Assembly: GCA_050084985.1 (NCBI GenBank)
Contig: JBITNC010000001.1
Span: forward strand, 156,550,001-156,614,000
Length of the DNA stretch: 64,000 nt
Origin: Nageia nagi
Taxonomy: Eukaryota > Pinophyta
Direction of reading: 5' to 3'
In this document: piece after piece, positions 37,848-49,489 of the stretch
Position numbering within the stretch: position 1 is the first letter of the stretch
Layout: every line of letters starts with the position of its first letter
The notes under the pieces: generated by a model
The model's database searches: none
What the model saw: the letters and a program-made list of their open reading frames with translations, nothing else
Told to the model about the DNA's origin: nothing
Made by a program: the position numbers and the translations under genes

Positions 37848-38859
37848 TCTTTTTTTTAGTCTCAATTTTATCTATAATTTGGAATGTTTGTTCCCTTTTT
37901 GTTACTTTGTGTATTTTGAATGAATGATTTACTTGCTTGTATAGTTGTACTCATATAATTTCCATTTGAAATATTATAGCACAAGTTTCAATGTGTGTAA
38001 GTAATAAACCATATATATAAACTTACATTTTTCATTTACAACATGGAATAAGAATTCAACCTATGTAAGTACATATCAAACCTAATGAAGGGATCCAATT
38101 TATAAGCAACATTCAATTTCAATTTTTTGTTAACATTAACACATGAACTAAATTCAAAATTCACTATTTTGCAATGCACAAATAATTTACAAATACAAGC
38201 AAGTTATTTTGTTTTAATAAGTTCAAAACATGACAACATTCCTACAAAACATCTCAATGGACCTTAAGGATAAAGGATATACTATTTATTTTTATTCTAC
38301 TCTAGTAGAAGCATGTTGTTAATGGCATAAAGATAGTCACATGCCATTGACAGCATGGGTTTTGAAGAATTTTCAAGAAAAATATATGAGGGACTTTATT
38401 AGAATTTACTCAAAAGATAAAACCATGACATGACCATTATGACTATGCAAAATATACATTTTACCATGTAGAAAGTAACCTACTTATGATACACTATAAT
38501 TTTTTATTTTTCAAATTTAATAAATAAATCCTCATGCCTGGGATGGTTTAGCAACCCATACACATTTGCAGATGCGGGTATAAAAATAGGTGTTTTTGGT
38601 GGTATATTTTACACCATTAACAATATGTAGATAGCCTTGCACACTATTAACAATGTTCAATCTATAAGTTTCACTACTATATTTTATTTTCCCTTCAACA
38701 TAATTCTTATTTGCTTATTTTTGATATTTTATGCATCCATTTTTGTTAGAGAAATAATAATTCATATAATGTGAAATACTTACTAAACAAATGAAGCCAT
38801 TTGGTTACTGAGTTATCTTTGGTAAAGGGTTTGTAAATATATGCAACTTTCCATTATCA
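37845..38859. other. No recognisable gene
   Basis: Interior of the gypsy element where pol would be expected. I see no RT, protease or integrase motif on the minus strand. Confidence 0.45.
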
Positions 38860-39551
38860 AGATGTATAGGCCCTTATCCTACTTTAGGATTATCATCCAT
38901 CCGAATTGTTTTATTTTCAATAAACTTCTAAATGATATTTCTTAAGATCCTACAATTTTTTTATTAGGTGTCCTAGTATCCTATGATTAATGCAAAATTC
39001 TTCATATCTATAAAGTTTAAGAACACCATTAGAAAAATGATGCTATACCATTAGTGGAAGATCAATAAGTTCTTCTTCTAATAACTCATTAAGAATATTA
39101 TCAACAATATCAACTAGCTTAGTAAACTTCCTTTGTGGTCTAGTCTTTTTTCTATCAACATTAGTTGTAGCATACACTTGAGGTTGATCTTTCTTTTCAT
39201 GTTTTTTTCTTTTTGTTCATGCGTTTGAGATTTTGGATAATGTTTTTTATAAGTTTGTTTGATGCAAGATTCTTTTTGAAGAAAAGTATTTATCATTTCA
39301 GCCAATATCAATTCATTATTATATACAATTTGTAATTTATACATAGGGAATAGAAAATTTGCAAAAGTATTCTTTAAATCTTGTTTAGACAAAAAGATTT
39401 TATTTGCAATTTTTTTCCATACTTTAACAAAATCAAACATATATTGATTAGGAAATTTTTTAATTTTACACAAATCCTTGAATTGAACCTTTTATGTGAT
39501 ATTATATCTAAATTTTTTCAAAAATTTATATATCAAATCCTCATACTTATC
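38860..39551 (-). pseudogene. Gypsy gag, C-terminal part (left of the nested insertion)
   Basis: Minus-strand continuation of the gag interrupted at 46961. It aligns with plus-strand gag 53712-54048. The shared core begins CKIKKFPNQ here and YKIKKLPNQ there, followed by W-K-(K/Q)-x-A-N-K-I-F. A 119-codon stretch (39114-39473) is open. Further downstream are LLEEELIDLPL and a knuckle-like EFCINHRILGH (about 38980-39010), as in plant gypsy gags. This part extends beyond the end of the truncated plus-strand copy, so it is the only record here of the family's gag C-terminus. Confidence 0.75.
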
Positions 39552-40277
39552 TGTCATGACCCACCTCAAGACATTGTTTGACCTCAAGTACCATTAAGGA
39601 TATGAATCGATTATGTTTGAATAATGCTATGGTAATGACAAGTTTGATAAGAGAATATGTATCATTTGTGATAATTTGATGTTGGCTTTGATATGTTTTG
39701 ACATAGGTCACAAGATGGAAAGAGCAATCCAAAGACCCTAAGAATCAAAGGTGAATTGGTGATGAGAATGAAAGCATAAGGAGAAAATGATTAGCATTGA
39801 TTTGCTAACACACCCTATGATAATTGTAAATCATGTCTTTGCATGTAGAATAATTGCTATGATTATTGATTTCTTGATGAAAATATATTTATAAAAATGT
39901 GTGGATTAATCTTACTCTCCTGGATGAGACGACCATCATAGATAAAGATGTGTTTCCCTTTTTTTGTATTTTTGAAATTCAAATTTGAAATGGAGGGAAA
40001 AAGAAATATACCTTATTTAAATTTGAAAATTTACATATGATTAGAAAAAAAAATTAATGAGGTAAAAGTTTAAAATGAGTGCCCATACTATTTCCACATA
40101 AGGCTAATAGTAAAAACATTATTAAAAAAAGACTAAGGTCACCTTGTGGTGTTACAAGATATTTAATAGGTAGAAAAATAATTGAGTAATGACTTTACTT
40201 AATTTTGTTTTTTTTATGTTAGGTATGGATAATAGTTGGCACTAATTTATCAGTTAATAAAAAAAGCTCCAAGGAAT
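39552..40277 (+). repeat. Truncated 5' LTR of the Tekay-like element
   Basis: Matches the first 726 bp of the 3' LTR (42503-43228) up to ctccaagg(a/t)at. It then jumps directly into RT coding sequence. The remaining 3.7 kb of the LTR is missing. Confidence 0.85.
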
Positions 40278-42401
40278 CTATATGGTAAATTATCTAAGTG
40301 TGATTTCTATGTTTCTCACATTTAGTACTTAGGTTACATTATTTATGCTGAAGGAATCTCAGTTGACCCTAGAAAGGTAGAAGCAATAATGAGTTGGCCT
40401 GTATCAACAAATGTGAATGAACTAAAAAGTTTCATGGGATTAGCTAGATATTATAGAAGATTTATTAAGGAATTTTCAAAGATTGCAAATCCTATCACCA
40501 GTATGTAGAAGAAAAATAAAGTATTTAAGTAGACTGAGAAGTGTGAAAAAGCATTTGCAACTTTAAAGAAAAAATTTACATCTACACCAATTCTCACTAT
40601 CCTTGAGCCACATGGTGATTTTGTAGTATGTGCAGATGCATCATTAGAGGATTTTGATGGAGTACTATCATAAAATGGAAATCCCATAGCATATGAATCT
40701 AGAAAGTTAAAGCCACATGAGTTGAATTATGCTACACATGATCTTGAGTTGATCGCTATAGTGCATGCATTCAAAATGTGGAGGTAACTTGCTAGGAAAA
40801 CCTTTCAAATTGGAAATAATTCATCAAAGTTTGAAATATTGTCTCACTCATCCCAACTTAAATTCTAGGCAAATATGATGGATGGAATTCCTCGCAAAAT
40901 ATGATTTTGGTATTGAGTATATTAAAGGTAAAGAAAACAAAGTGAAAGATGCATTAAGTTAGAGAAGACATGTAAATGCCATGACAAGAAGCCATTTTGA
41001 CTTGTTTGATCAAGTGAGAATCTTGCAACAAGAGGATCCATACTATAAATCCATTAGGGAAATGATAGAAAAAGGTAATCCTTCATCTCAAGACTTTACT
41101 GAAAAAGATGGAATTTTGTATTTTAGAGATAGATTAGTCATCCAAGAAAAAAGAGATTTAAGGGGTTTAATTCTGCAAAAATCCCATCATCCTCCATATG
41201 TAGAACATCCAAGAGGAACAAACATGAGAGAAGAATTGAAAAAAAAACTTCTATTAGTATGGAATGAAGAAGGATATAGTAGAGTTTGTGGCAATATGCT
41301 TGGAATATTAGAAAGTGAAAGTAGAACATCAGCATCCAGGTGGATATTTGTATCCCCATAATATTCTGATACAAAAATGGCAAGTGATTTTAATGGATTT
41401 TATAATTGGTTTTTCAAAAACCAAATTTAATCATGACTCCATATTAGTTGTGGTTGATAAATTAACTAAGGTTGCACATTTTATACCTAGTAACACTACA
41501 AATGATGCCCCTATAGTAGCCAATAAGTTTGCACATGAAATATTTAGATTGCATGGATTTCTTGAAGTAATAATCTCATATAGGGATTCTAAATTCACTT
41601 CAATATTATGAAAATCATTACTTTAGGAATTGGATACAAAGTTAAATATGAGCTTAATTTATCATCCTGAGATACATGGGTAGATAGAATGTGTGAATAG
41701 AGTCCTTGAGGATATGCTTAGAATGTATTGCATGGAATAAAAGATCAAATGAAAAGATTATCTTTATTTGGTTGAGTTCACATATAATAATGGCTATCAT
41801 TCATATTTAGGAATGGTTCTTTTGAAGAATTATATGGAAGGAGATGTAGAACTCCTTTGACTTGGGATAGTTGAGAGGATTGGGTGATGATCCAACTAGA
41901 AATGTTAAAGCAAATGGAGGAGTAGCTAAATTCCATTCAACAAAAGTTGAAAGAAGCTATTGATCGATAAAAGAGTTATTTTGATGTAAAGAGAAATCCT
42001 CAAGAATTTTCCATGGTTGACAAGTTTTATTATAAGTTCAACCCATGAAAAGTGTCATAAAGTCAATTAAATTGGATCCCCTATTTGTTGGTCCTTTTGA
42101 GATTGTAGAAAAGAAGAGTGCAATAACCTACAAACTTGCCTTCCCACCAAGTTTGTCCAAAATGCCTGATGTCTTTCATGTCTCCTTGTTACGAAAGTAT
42201 GTTGCTCACCCTTATCATGTTTTAGATTTCTTTGATTTGCAGATGTGGGACCCTCATGTAATTGAAGTACTCCCTATCATGATCTTAGCTTTTAGGACTA
42301 GGAAGCTAAGAAATATAGAAATTAATGAATGTCTAGTCCAATGGGATAAATACTTAGAGTCATCTTCCACATGGGAAGATACAGCCAGTATGAAAAGATA
42401 A
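40278..42401 (+). pseudogene. Chromovirus pol remnant: RT end, RNase H, integrase, chromodomain
   Basis: In order: the RT C-terminus (LYGKLSKCDFY at 40278, then ISVDPRKVEAIMSWPV and FMGLARYYRRFIKEFSKIAN); RNase H (FVVCADAS near 40620, [19 protein letters not shown] near 40700); the linker to integrase (YIKGKENKVKDALS near 40920); and the integrase zinc finger region (HHPPYVEHPRGT at 41190). The integrase core has VILMDFIIGF with the first catalytic Asp. The second is lost (ISYRDSKF, where SDRD is usual), and the third, Glu in ECVN, remains. The end holds FHVSLLRKYVAHP and a chromodomain with RKLRNIEINECLVQWDKY and STWED. Many in-frame stops and several shifts occur. It was once a normal gypsy pol; the first half was removed by the internal deletion. 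Confidence 0.9.
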
Positions 42402-42488
42402 TTTCCATATCTATTTGTTTAACTAAATATGTTAAACATTTATAAAATTTGTGTTTATATGTAAGAATATAAGGGACTATGTTCCTTT

Positions 42489-42502
42489 CAAGAGGGGGTG
42501 TA
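42489..42502 (+). other. Polypurine tract of the Tekay-like element
   Basis: caagagggggtgta immediately precedes the 3' LTR start TGTCACGA, as is typical for plant chromoviruses. Confidence 0.75.
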
Positions 42503-43328
42503 TGTCACGATCCACCTCAAGATACTGTTTGACCTCGAGTACCATCGAGGATTTGATTGTATTATGTTTGAATAATTCTATGGTAATGACAAGTTTGATA
42601 TGGGAATATGTATCATGTGTGATAATTTAATGTTGGCTTCAAGATATTTTGACACAGGTCACAGGATGGAAAGAGCAATCCAAAGACCCTTAGGACCAAA
42701 GGTGAATTGGTGATAGGAATAGAAGGGTAAAAAGAAGGAAATGATTGGCATTAATTTGTTAACACACCCTATGATCATTGTAAATCATGTAGTTACATGT
42801 AGAATAATTTTTATGATTTTCAATTTCTTGATGAAAATATATTTGCAAAAATGTGTGGATTAATCTTACTCTGTAAGATGAGGTGATCATCGCAGGTAAA
42901 GGTATGTTTTATTTGTTTTATGTTTTTGAAATTCGAATTTGAAATGGAGGGAAAAAGGAATATGCCTTCTTTAAATTTGACAATTTGCATATGGTTAGAA
43001 AAAAAATTTAATGAGGTAAAAGTTTAAATGAGTGCCCATATTGTTGCCACATAAGACTAATAGTAAAAGCACTATTAGAAAAAAACTAAGGTCACCTTAT
43101 GGTGTTATAAGATATTTAATGGTAGGAAATTAATTGAGTAATGATCCTATTTAGTTTTATCTTCTTGTGTTGGATATGGCTAATAGATGGTACTAATTAA
43201 TTAATTAATGAAAAAGGCTCCAAGGTATTTAATACCATTTCAATCATCAACAACTTTAAGCAAACCTACCCCAAAACTTATTAAAGGTATGAGAAGACGT
43301 TCATTTGGACACACTTAGACCTCCTTGG

Positions 43329-43340
43329 CTATAAATAAAA
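43329..43340 (+). promoter_or_regulatory. TATA box of the Tekay-like LTR
   Basis: ctataaataaaa, about 830 bp into the LTR, followed by a pyrimidine-rich start region. It is the best candidate for the element's own promoter. Confidence 0.5.
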
Positions 43341-45644
43341 GGGTGAAACCTTAGGCAAAACACCTACTTATATATTTTCTTATTATTTCATTCTTGTTAT
43401 TCTCAAGCTTGGGTTTAGAGTTACATGAAGAAAAGAAATCATTCCTTCTCCAAGTTAAGGTGCATTCTTTTGCAGTTTTTTAAAATGCCTAGTTAAGGTA
43501 ATCCTCTTTTGGTGTTATTTAAAATATGTATGGTAGAATTATTTGATAAAATTCTATGAAATAGTTGATGATAATAGCCTTCCTCCATTTGAAATGACAT
43601 GCTACCTAGTCTATTTAGTATACTCATGTGATAGTTGGTACTTTTTGCTTTTTTAAAAGGGCAGAGTTTTATATTGATTATTTGAAATTTGTTGAGAAAG
43701 ATTCAAGTACAAATTCTATTGGCTTATTACTCTTTTATTTAGTTGATTTGACAATTCCCTTTCTCCATATGTGCATGAATTTATTTACAAACATTTTGAG
43801 TCTCTCCTTAATTTTTCATTCATGATTCTTGGTAGATTTTCGTGTTCACTTGAGAGTTCTCATAATGGCCTATGCTAAAAACATGTTGGCAAAAGTTTTA
43901 GAATTTGACTGCTTATTCAATCAATGTAATTACTTTAGACCTAGCATCTTTCCCATTTCGTTATTGACACCTATGTGTATTCTTCTACAATTTTGTATAA
44001 TACTATGGAGGCACTTTCGACCTTAATGTCTAACATAAAGTCTTTTTAACTAATCTTTGATGATCCTCCTTACTTCGTGCTTATGAAGGAAAAATGATGG
44101 GAAATAACTTCTAGTCTGGGTTCATTCCTATCGCCCAACATCTGTGTATTCCTCTATGAATTGCTTACAAAACTTCCTACATAGTCAGAAATAGAATTCC
44201 TTTACCTTCTTCAAAGAATTCTCACAATGTTTCTTGATGAATGGACAACCAAAGCACAAGATCAAAGCTATATGTGCATGAGATCATTGTGAAAATGTAG
44301 CCCCTTTTTCCTTTGGGTGCGTATTACTAGTATTTCCCTCTAACTCATTTAGAATTCTGTCAAGCAATAAGTTGACCACTCTGGTCGAGAACTGTCTAAG
44401 TTATCCATCCTATGTCTACTCAAAATCAGCGTAGAGATAATTAAGTGCGCTGTGAGTTCCAACAGAGTGCGCATAGAAAGTAGGAAATCCGAATTGGAGT
44501 GCACCCTATTGAAAATCTTCCTCTTAGTCTAGTCCAATTCTAAATCTGTTTGCTAGAATTTAAATGATGCTCCCTTGTATACGCGTAATCCTAAATCTAT
44601 TTAATTAGATTATGATGTTAATACTTCTTCTTTGCATTCAAGCAATCTATTAGATAGATTTTAATTTAATAAAATAATGATTTACTACAAAGGTTTGATA
44701 ATGGATATGATGGATGATGATTTCATTATTTAGTTACTTTGCCAATCACTTTTCCTGTTGTGTATACGCTAAGATAGGAGACCTCTTTAACCCCTAACAC
44801 CCATTGTTTAATGATAAATAGGAGTACCATGTCTACGATTTTATGGAGCATTCTCCGATATGTTTTCACACTTAGTGTTTCCCATACAATGCCACATAGT
44901 AGGTTAATGTATAACTTTTGAGTGTAGAATTATATAAATTTAAAATAGTTATCAACTTCATAAAAGATGGATTATTGCACGATCTAAGAACTATAAAGGA
45001 CCTAAAATCCTACCGAGGTTTAAAGAGTAAAATTTATAAAATTTTCTTATCTTATGGTCAATTAAAAAAAAAGTAGTGTCATGATCCTCCTCCCTCCTAG
45101 TACTTGACCCATCCACCAAAGGTCCATGAAGATGGTTGTTGCTTGTAGATCAATGGATGTGTTCTATGACAAGGCAAAGGATGACTTACTAAACAACATG
45201 CTATACTCCATTTGTACTATACTTGTATTACAAGTTATAATGTATTATTATCATTACTATAGAAGTTTTGTAAATATTATTAATTTAGATTTTGAGGAAT
45301 GTATTTTTATTTGATATATTTGACCCTCTTGTAATTGATATTCTTCTATAATCCATGAAGATTGTTTTATAATTATGTCATGATAAATGAAACATAGATG
45401 AGTTTGTACTTCAATGTATTAGTTTTATTATGTAGTCTTCTTTGTATTTAGAATAATATAATGCTATGACTAATAATAATTACATGAATAGGAGTAGAAG
45501 TTAATATTTGAAAGTGGTTAATAGATATCACAAATTGTTAAGAATTGATAAAACTAATGAAATATATGAAATAAATTGATTAGGTCATTAATCCCAATAA
45601 ATCCAAAACCATATCAACAACTTAGATACAATCCTATAGTCAAG

Positions 45645-45765
45645 TTAGAGTTCCAAAAGATAATTTGGGATCACTTGGTAAACTTTAGGGATCCTTGGGA
45701 TCAAAATAGGTACAAATGGGACCCAATGGGGATAAATAGGATCCTTTGGGAAAATTTGGTTTTCT
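45645..45765 (+). repeat. Imperfect GGGATC/TTTGGGA repeats
   Basis: Blocks such as ttgggatca, agggatccttgggatca, atgggaccc, ataggatcctttgggaaaa recur about every 20-30 bp in the U5 part of the LTR. The open frame here (Trp/Asp-rich) reflects this periodicity. Confidence 0.5.
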
Positions 45766-46965
45766 TAGATAATATGGTAATAAAATATAGTCTACTTAGA
45801 ATCTATCATATTTTGGCCAAGGACCATGGAAAGTCTTGGTAAGAATATTTTGACCCAAAAGAACTTTTAGAGGAATGAAATAATGCAAGGAAGACAATAG
45901 AGAACCTTCGTTAAGTAAACCTACACCACTAGATGATTAAAAAAAAAAAGAATATAACCTTGCATGAGGATCACTTAGCACTACATTACTTTTGTAGCAA
46001 TAGTGGTTAGATCTTTTCTCATGACTTGCTACTTTATGCATGCACACGAACTTTTAAAAGTAGACCCATATATGTGATATAATGCGTATGGGATAAATAG
46101 AATTATGTGACTTTCTAAGCAAGCCTATAACCAAGACTTTCGATGTACACCTCATGGAAAAAGATGAATGGTGTTAAACCCTAGAACTTGTATTGTGCAT
46201 GGTGTCTTGTACCCATTTCACTATTTGGGAGCATTAGTTTATGATTAGTAGGCCATGGGTGGTTCATTTTGTCAAAACATTTAATAATAAATTAGACTAA
46301 ACAACCACTCGAGGATGTTGTTTAATATCCATAGCTCCCTAAGTTATGGGCACAGGGATGTTGGACCACATGGTCATCCTAACTAATAGTTATAGGTAGG
46401 CTAGTGACTTATATCCTCCGACAAGTGAGTCAGATGGGGATAATAATTAAAACAACTACTATTATTGGGTGAGGGTAACTAGTATTTATGCCACTGTAGT
46501 TAATAGAGAGGGGTATGATGATTGTTTCAAAGGAAATGCTACTTGCTCATATGGAATTTTTCCTAGGACAAACTATCTACTCCTATGAGATAAAGAGTTA
46601 TCATCAGGTGATGATGTTAACTTAGTGGAAGTATGATATCTCAAGTGGTATGGGCCTGAGTAGAAAACCACTATGCCATGATCAGAAAGCCTATTGCACA
46701 TGGGAAGTGGAATAAGAATGGTGAGGTTACCTTTGAGGCATCTTCTCAACAGAGTGAGCATTAAGGAGTGAACACCAAAAAATTTTATCAGGGTTGGTTA
46801 CCCTAAGTTCTTATGTGAGTGCTAAACTAGTTAACAGCATATCAAGCTCATGTGGGATTACCTAGTTCATTCCTAGATCATTCAAGTGTTGAACTAAATA
46901 AAAAAAAAATTAAGTCTAAAATTTAAGATTCTGGTTGATGATAATATTGGATGTGTTACATTATC

Positions 46966-48360
46966 AACACTCTTTTCAGAAAGATTGAAGTACCATTTCA
47001 ATGCTTAATGTTTCAAGCTACTTGAAAATAACTTTGCAATCATATCTCTATCATGAACATATTCAATAAATTCCTCTTGAAATATTTTAACATACATTTT
47101 TGGATCTCGCAAACTATCAAAATTCATAAATTTTACACTCTTTTTATTAATAAATAACTTATAAATAATTCTATCAGTCAAAATATGCTTTAAACAACAT
47201 AAGAAATCATCTTCATCATCTCTATGCATATCCTTTTCTAAGTTCTCAATCCTTTCTTGCATTATCTTTCCATTATGTGGCATTATAGGAGGTTGTTTTG
47301 GGTGTTGGTTTTGCACTATAGGCTTATTTCCTATAGCTTGATCTTTAGGGTTGGTGGTGAGGTTTATGGTGGTGCAATGCTATTTTGATAGGTTAGTTTA
47401 TTTGTTTTTTTTATTCTAAGTTTAGCCTCTTTTGTTGGCACAAATGGTCCAATCCTATGTATTCTTTTGTATTCAAGTTTATCAATAAATGCCAACATAA
47501 AATGTAATTATTTTTCCTCATTAGCCTTTTGAAAGTAATCAATTTCTTGAGCTTTGAAAATAGCTTCAAATTTTATTTCATGCTCTTATTTTGGCTGGTT
47601 AGGATTATATACATAAGGATTATTAATCATAGTAGAAACTTGTTTAGCAACATCTTCTATAATTTCATCATCGACCAAAATGCCCTTACCTATGTCCTTA
47701 TTAGAACACTTAGGAATCATATCTAGATTATGACCTTTAAAATGGGTTACTAGGGATTCAAACTCTACTTCACTCTTCTCATTGACATCCTTAATGATCA
47801 CCATTTTCGTGGGTTCAATATTTTCTGCTTCCATGTTGTTAATAGCATGCATATAGTCCACATCATTGACATATTTTTCTTGATGATAGAATCCCTCCAT
47901 TTTTTGGACCCTACATGTTCTTAAAAAGACTATCTGAGAATTATGGAGTTGCAATACCCACTTTTGATAACTCATAATACTTCTACAACATTATTAGTAA
48001 GATAATATTCCAACTTTTATTTATTAGATAACAATTCCTTTATTGATCTAACATGACTAAGAACTCTATATAATTCTTCAATTTTAGCATCACTGTCATA
48101 AGTATCACCATTACTTTCTAGGTTTACATTATCAAAATTACAATCAATAAAAGACATATTAACCTTATTAAAGGTTTATCTAATAATATCCATTCTTTTG
48201 CTAAAACTTATAAATTTATTATTATTATTCTCATCAATATCCATTCTAACATTAGAATCAAGCTCTTGCATAAGTAAATCAGAGTTATTCTTAATAATTA
48301 TTTTAATCTCATTAAAATGGACTTACTTCTAGAAACCCTAAGTTATTATTCTTTTAGATT
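46966..48360 (-). pseudogene. Gypsy gag, N-terminal and middle part (right of the nested insertion)
   Basis: Minus-strand gag of the large gypsy element. It follows the PBS and begins with a decayed N-terminal part around 48350. The 129-codon frame 47586-47975 includes NDVDYMHAINNMEAENIEPT. The frame 47005-47316 has MPHNGKIMQERIENLEKDMH, DEDDFLCCLKHILTDRI and then EFIEYVHDRDMIAKLFSSSL. That last segment corresponds to the retrotransposon-gag core. It aligns step by step with the plus-strand copy 52234-53710. At least one frameshift separates the two frames. It ends at the target duplication of the nested chromovirus. Confidence 0.8.
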
Positions 48361-48510
48361 CAACTTTGGAATATATGCATAACAAACCCTAGTTTTATCA
48401 TTTTTTCGAGCTATTACTCTAAGCACCTTGAGTAAGGGAAGAGATAATAACATGAATGGATTCATATCTTTTAAGAAGGGTTTCCATAGAATGGAATCTA
48501 AATGTGTAAG

Positions 48511-48527
48511 AATGTTGGGTTCACCAA
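48511..48527 (-). other. Primer-binding site of the large gypsy element
   Basis: Minus-strand TTGGTGAACCCAACATT, two bases inside the LTR edge. It shares TTGGTGAAC with the PBS sites at 2614-2630 and 52122-52139. The tRNA was not identified. Confidence 0.6.
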
Positions 48528-48529
48528 AA

Positions 48530-49256
48530 TGTAAACCTCAAATTATGTAAAATACAAATATACATAATAAATAGGATGATTTACAATATAAAAAGGGCTA
48601 GATATGCACACTATATTATATACAATAAATATACATGAAAGCATGCACATGATATGAAGTGTATGTACCATCCTCAAAAGAAAATGGTAACAAATATTTG
48701 GAGGATTAGGATCATATTAGAGGTGATATCATGATGCATATTTGTATGCATGAATGACTAGCCTTAGCTACCAAACTCTGAAATTCTCAATCCTCAAGAT
48801 ACATAGTGTTAAAATGTTGAATATGCAGAATTATGAAGTGTGTCAAAGATAGAAAGTTTCAAGGCTTAGAGTATAGCAATTTCTCATAATAGGTGGCATC
48901 AAGAGACACTATTGCTTGATGAAGATTGCAATAGAAAACCACCTATCATAGATATTATCATATCAAAGAGTTCCTATTTATAGAGGTCAACATATTCCAC
49001 TTGCATATATAGCCTACAAAGACATTGAAAGGAGTGAAGGATAACCTCTAGCAATAATATAATCATTATTGTATTCAAGATACTTTAAAATATGAATCAT
49101 GATAAATAATATAACATTTAATAAAACACATGGTATTGCATTGTAATATCAACATTATCTTGATATTTGTAATATTGCAATAAGTCATTTAGGAAGTTTA
49201 AATATGATTTATTAAATAAATAATAAATCATTTTTATTCATCTACACATTAAGAAA
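48530..49256 (-). repeat. 5' LTR of the large gypsy element
   Basis: 727 bp, TGTAAACCTCAAA...TTCATCTACA. It is the most complete minus-oriented copy of this LTR family. Confidence 0.9.
48974..48983 (-). promoter_or_regulatory. TATA box in the gypsy 5' LTR
   Basis: Minus-strand CTATAAATAG, in a position suited to the element promoter. The corresponding part of the 3' LTR is deleted, and the plus-strand LTR has a changed ctacatatag. Confidence 0.45.
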
Positions 49257-49489
49257 ATTTTATTGTATTCCTAAAGATTTTGGATTCCTTGGTCGGCTTA
49301 ATTATCGATTATCATGATTGGAAATTTAATTTGTTGTATTTCTAAAATTTATTGCTTTTATATGCATATTAAGTAGTTCATTCATTGATATTGTGGATAT
49401 ATTTTTTACGAATTATAGTAGAATGCAAATTAGATATGTGTTTTTTATTTTATAATGTTAACATTAATAAACTTTTGTTTACTTTGTTC

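Larger units (their letters stand above)
39552..46960 (+). mobile_element. Tekay/Del-like chromovirus nested in gag
   Basis: 7409 bp, TGTCATGACC...GTGTTACA, flanked by ttatc on both sides (39547-39551 and 46961-46965). The interrupted gag aligns with its intact relative (53700-53715) right up to this pentamer on either side, which proves the insertion. Inside are a truncated 5' LTR, the second half of pol, a PPT and a 4458-bp 3' LTR. Gag, protease, the N-terminal RT and most of the 5' LTR are gone. The chromodomain, the TGTCACGA LTR start and the long LTR fit the Tekay/Del clade. Confidence 0.9.
42503..46960 (+). repeat. 4458-bp 3' LTR of the Tekay-like element
   Basis: It starts TGTCACGATCC after the PPT and ends GTGTTACA at the target duplication. 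The first 726 bp match the 5' LTR remnant. A TATA box near 43330 gives a U3 of about 0.85 kb and leaves about 3.6 kb for R plus U5. The short open frames inside (for example 43628-43825 and 45576-45842) show no protein family and are treated as non-coding. A hidden smaller insertion cannot be excluded, because no full second LTR exists here for comparison. Confidence 0.75.
33090..49256 (-). mobile_element. Large Ty3/gypsy element with antisense gene, bounded by CATTA
   Basis: LTRs at 33090-33729 and 48530-49256 have the same orientation, and both flanks read catta (33085-33089 and 49257-49261), a perfect target duplication. In minus-strand order it holds the 5' LTR, PBS, gag (split by a 7.4-kb insertion), a knuckle-like motif, about 5 kb without pol, a PPT and the 3' LTR. 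On the opposite strand, near the 3' LTR, sits a plant-mobile-domain gene remnant. Without the inserted chromovirus it is about 8.75 kb. Protease, RT, RNase H and integrase are not visible, so pol was deleted or the element was non-autonomous. The antisense gene position resembles extra ORFs reported in Tat-lineage gypsy elements. Confidence 0.9.

Noticed and set aside
43628-44026. Two consecutive 65-codon frames in the long LTR
   Set aside because: In-frame neighbours, but without any domain, and placed in the R-U5 part of the LTR. Treated as non-coding.
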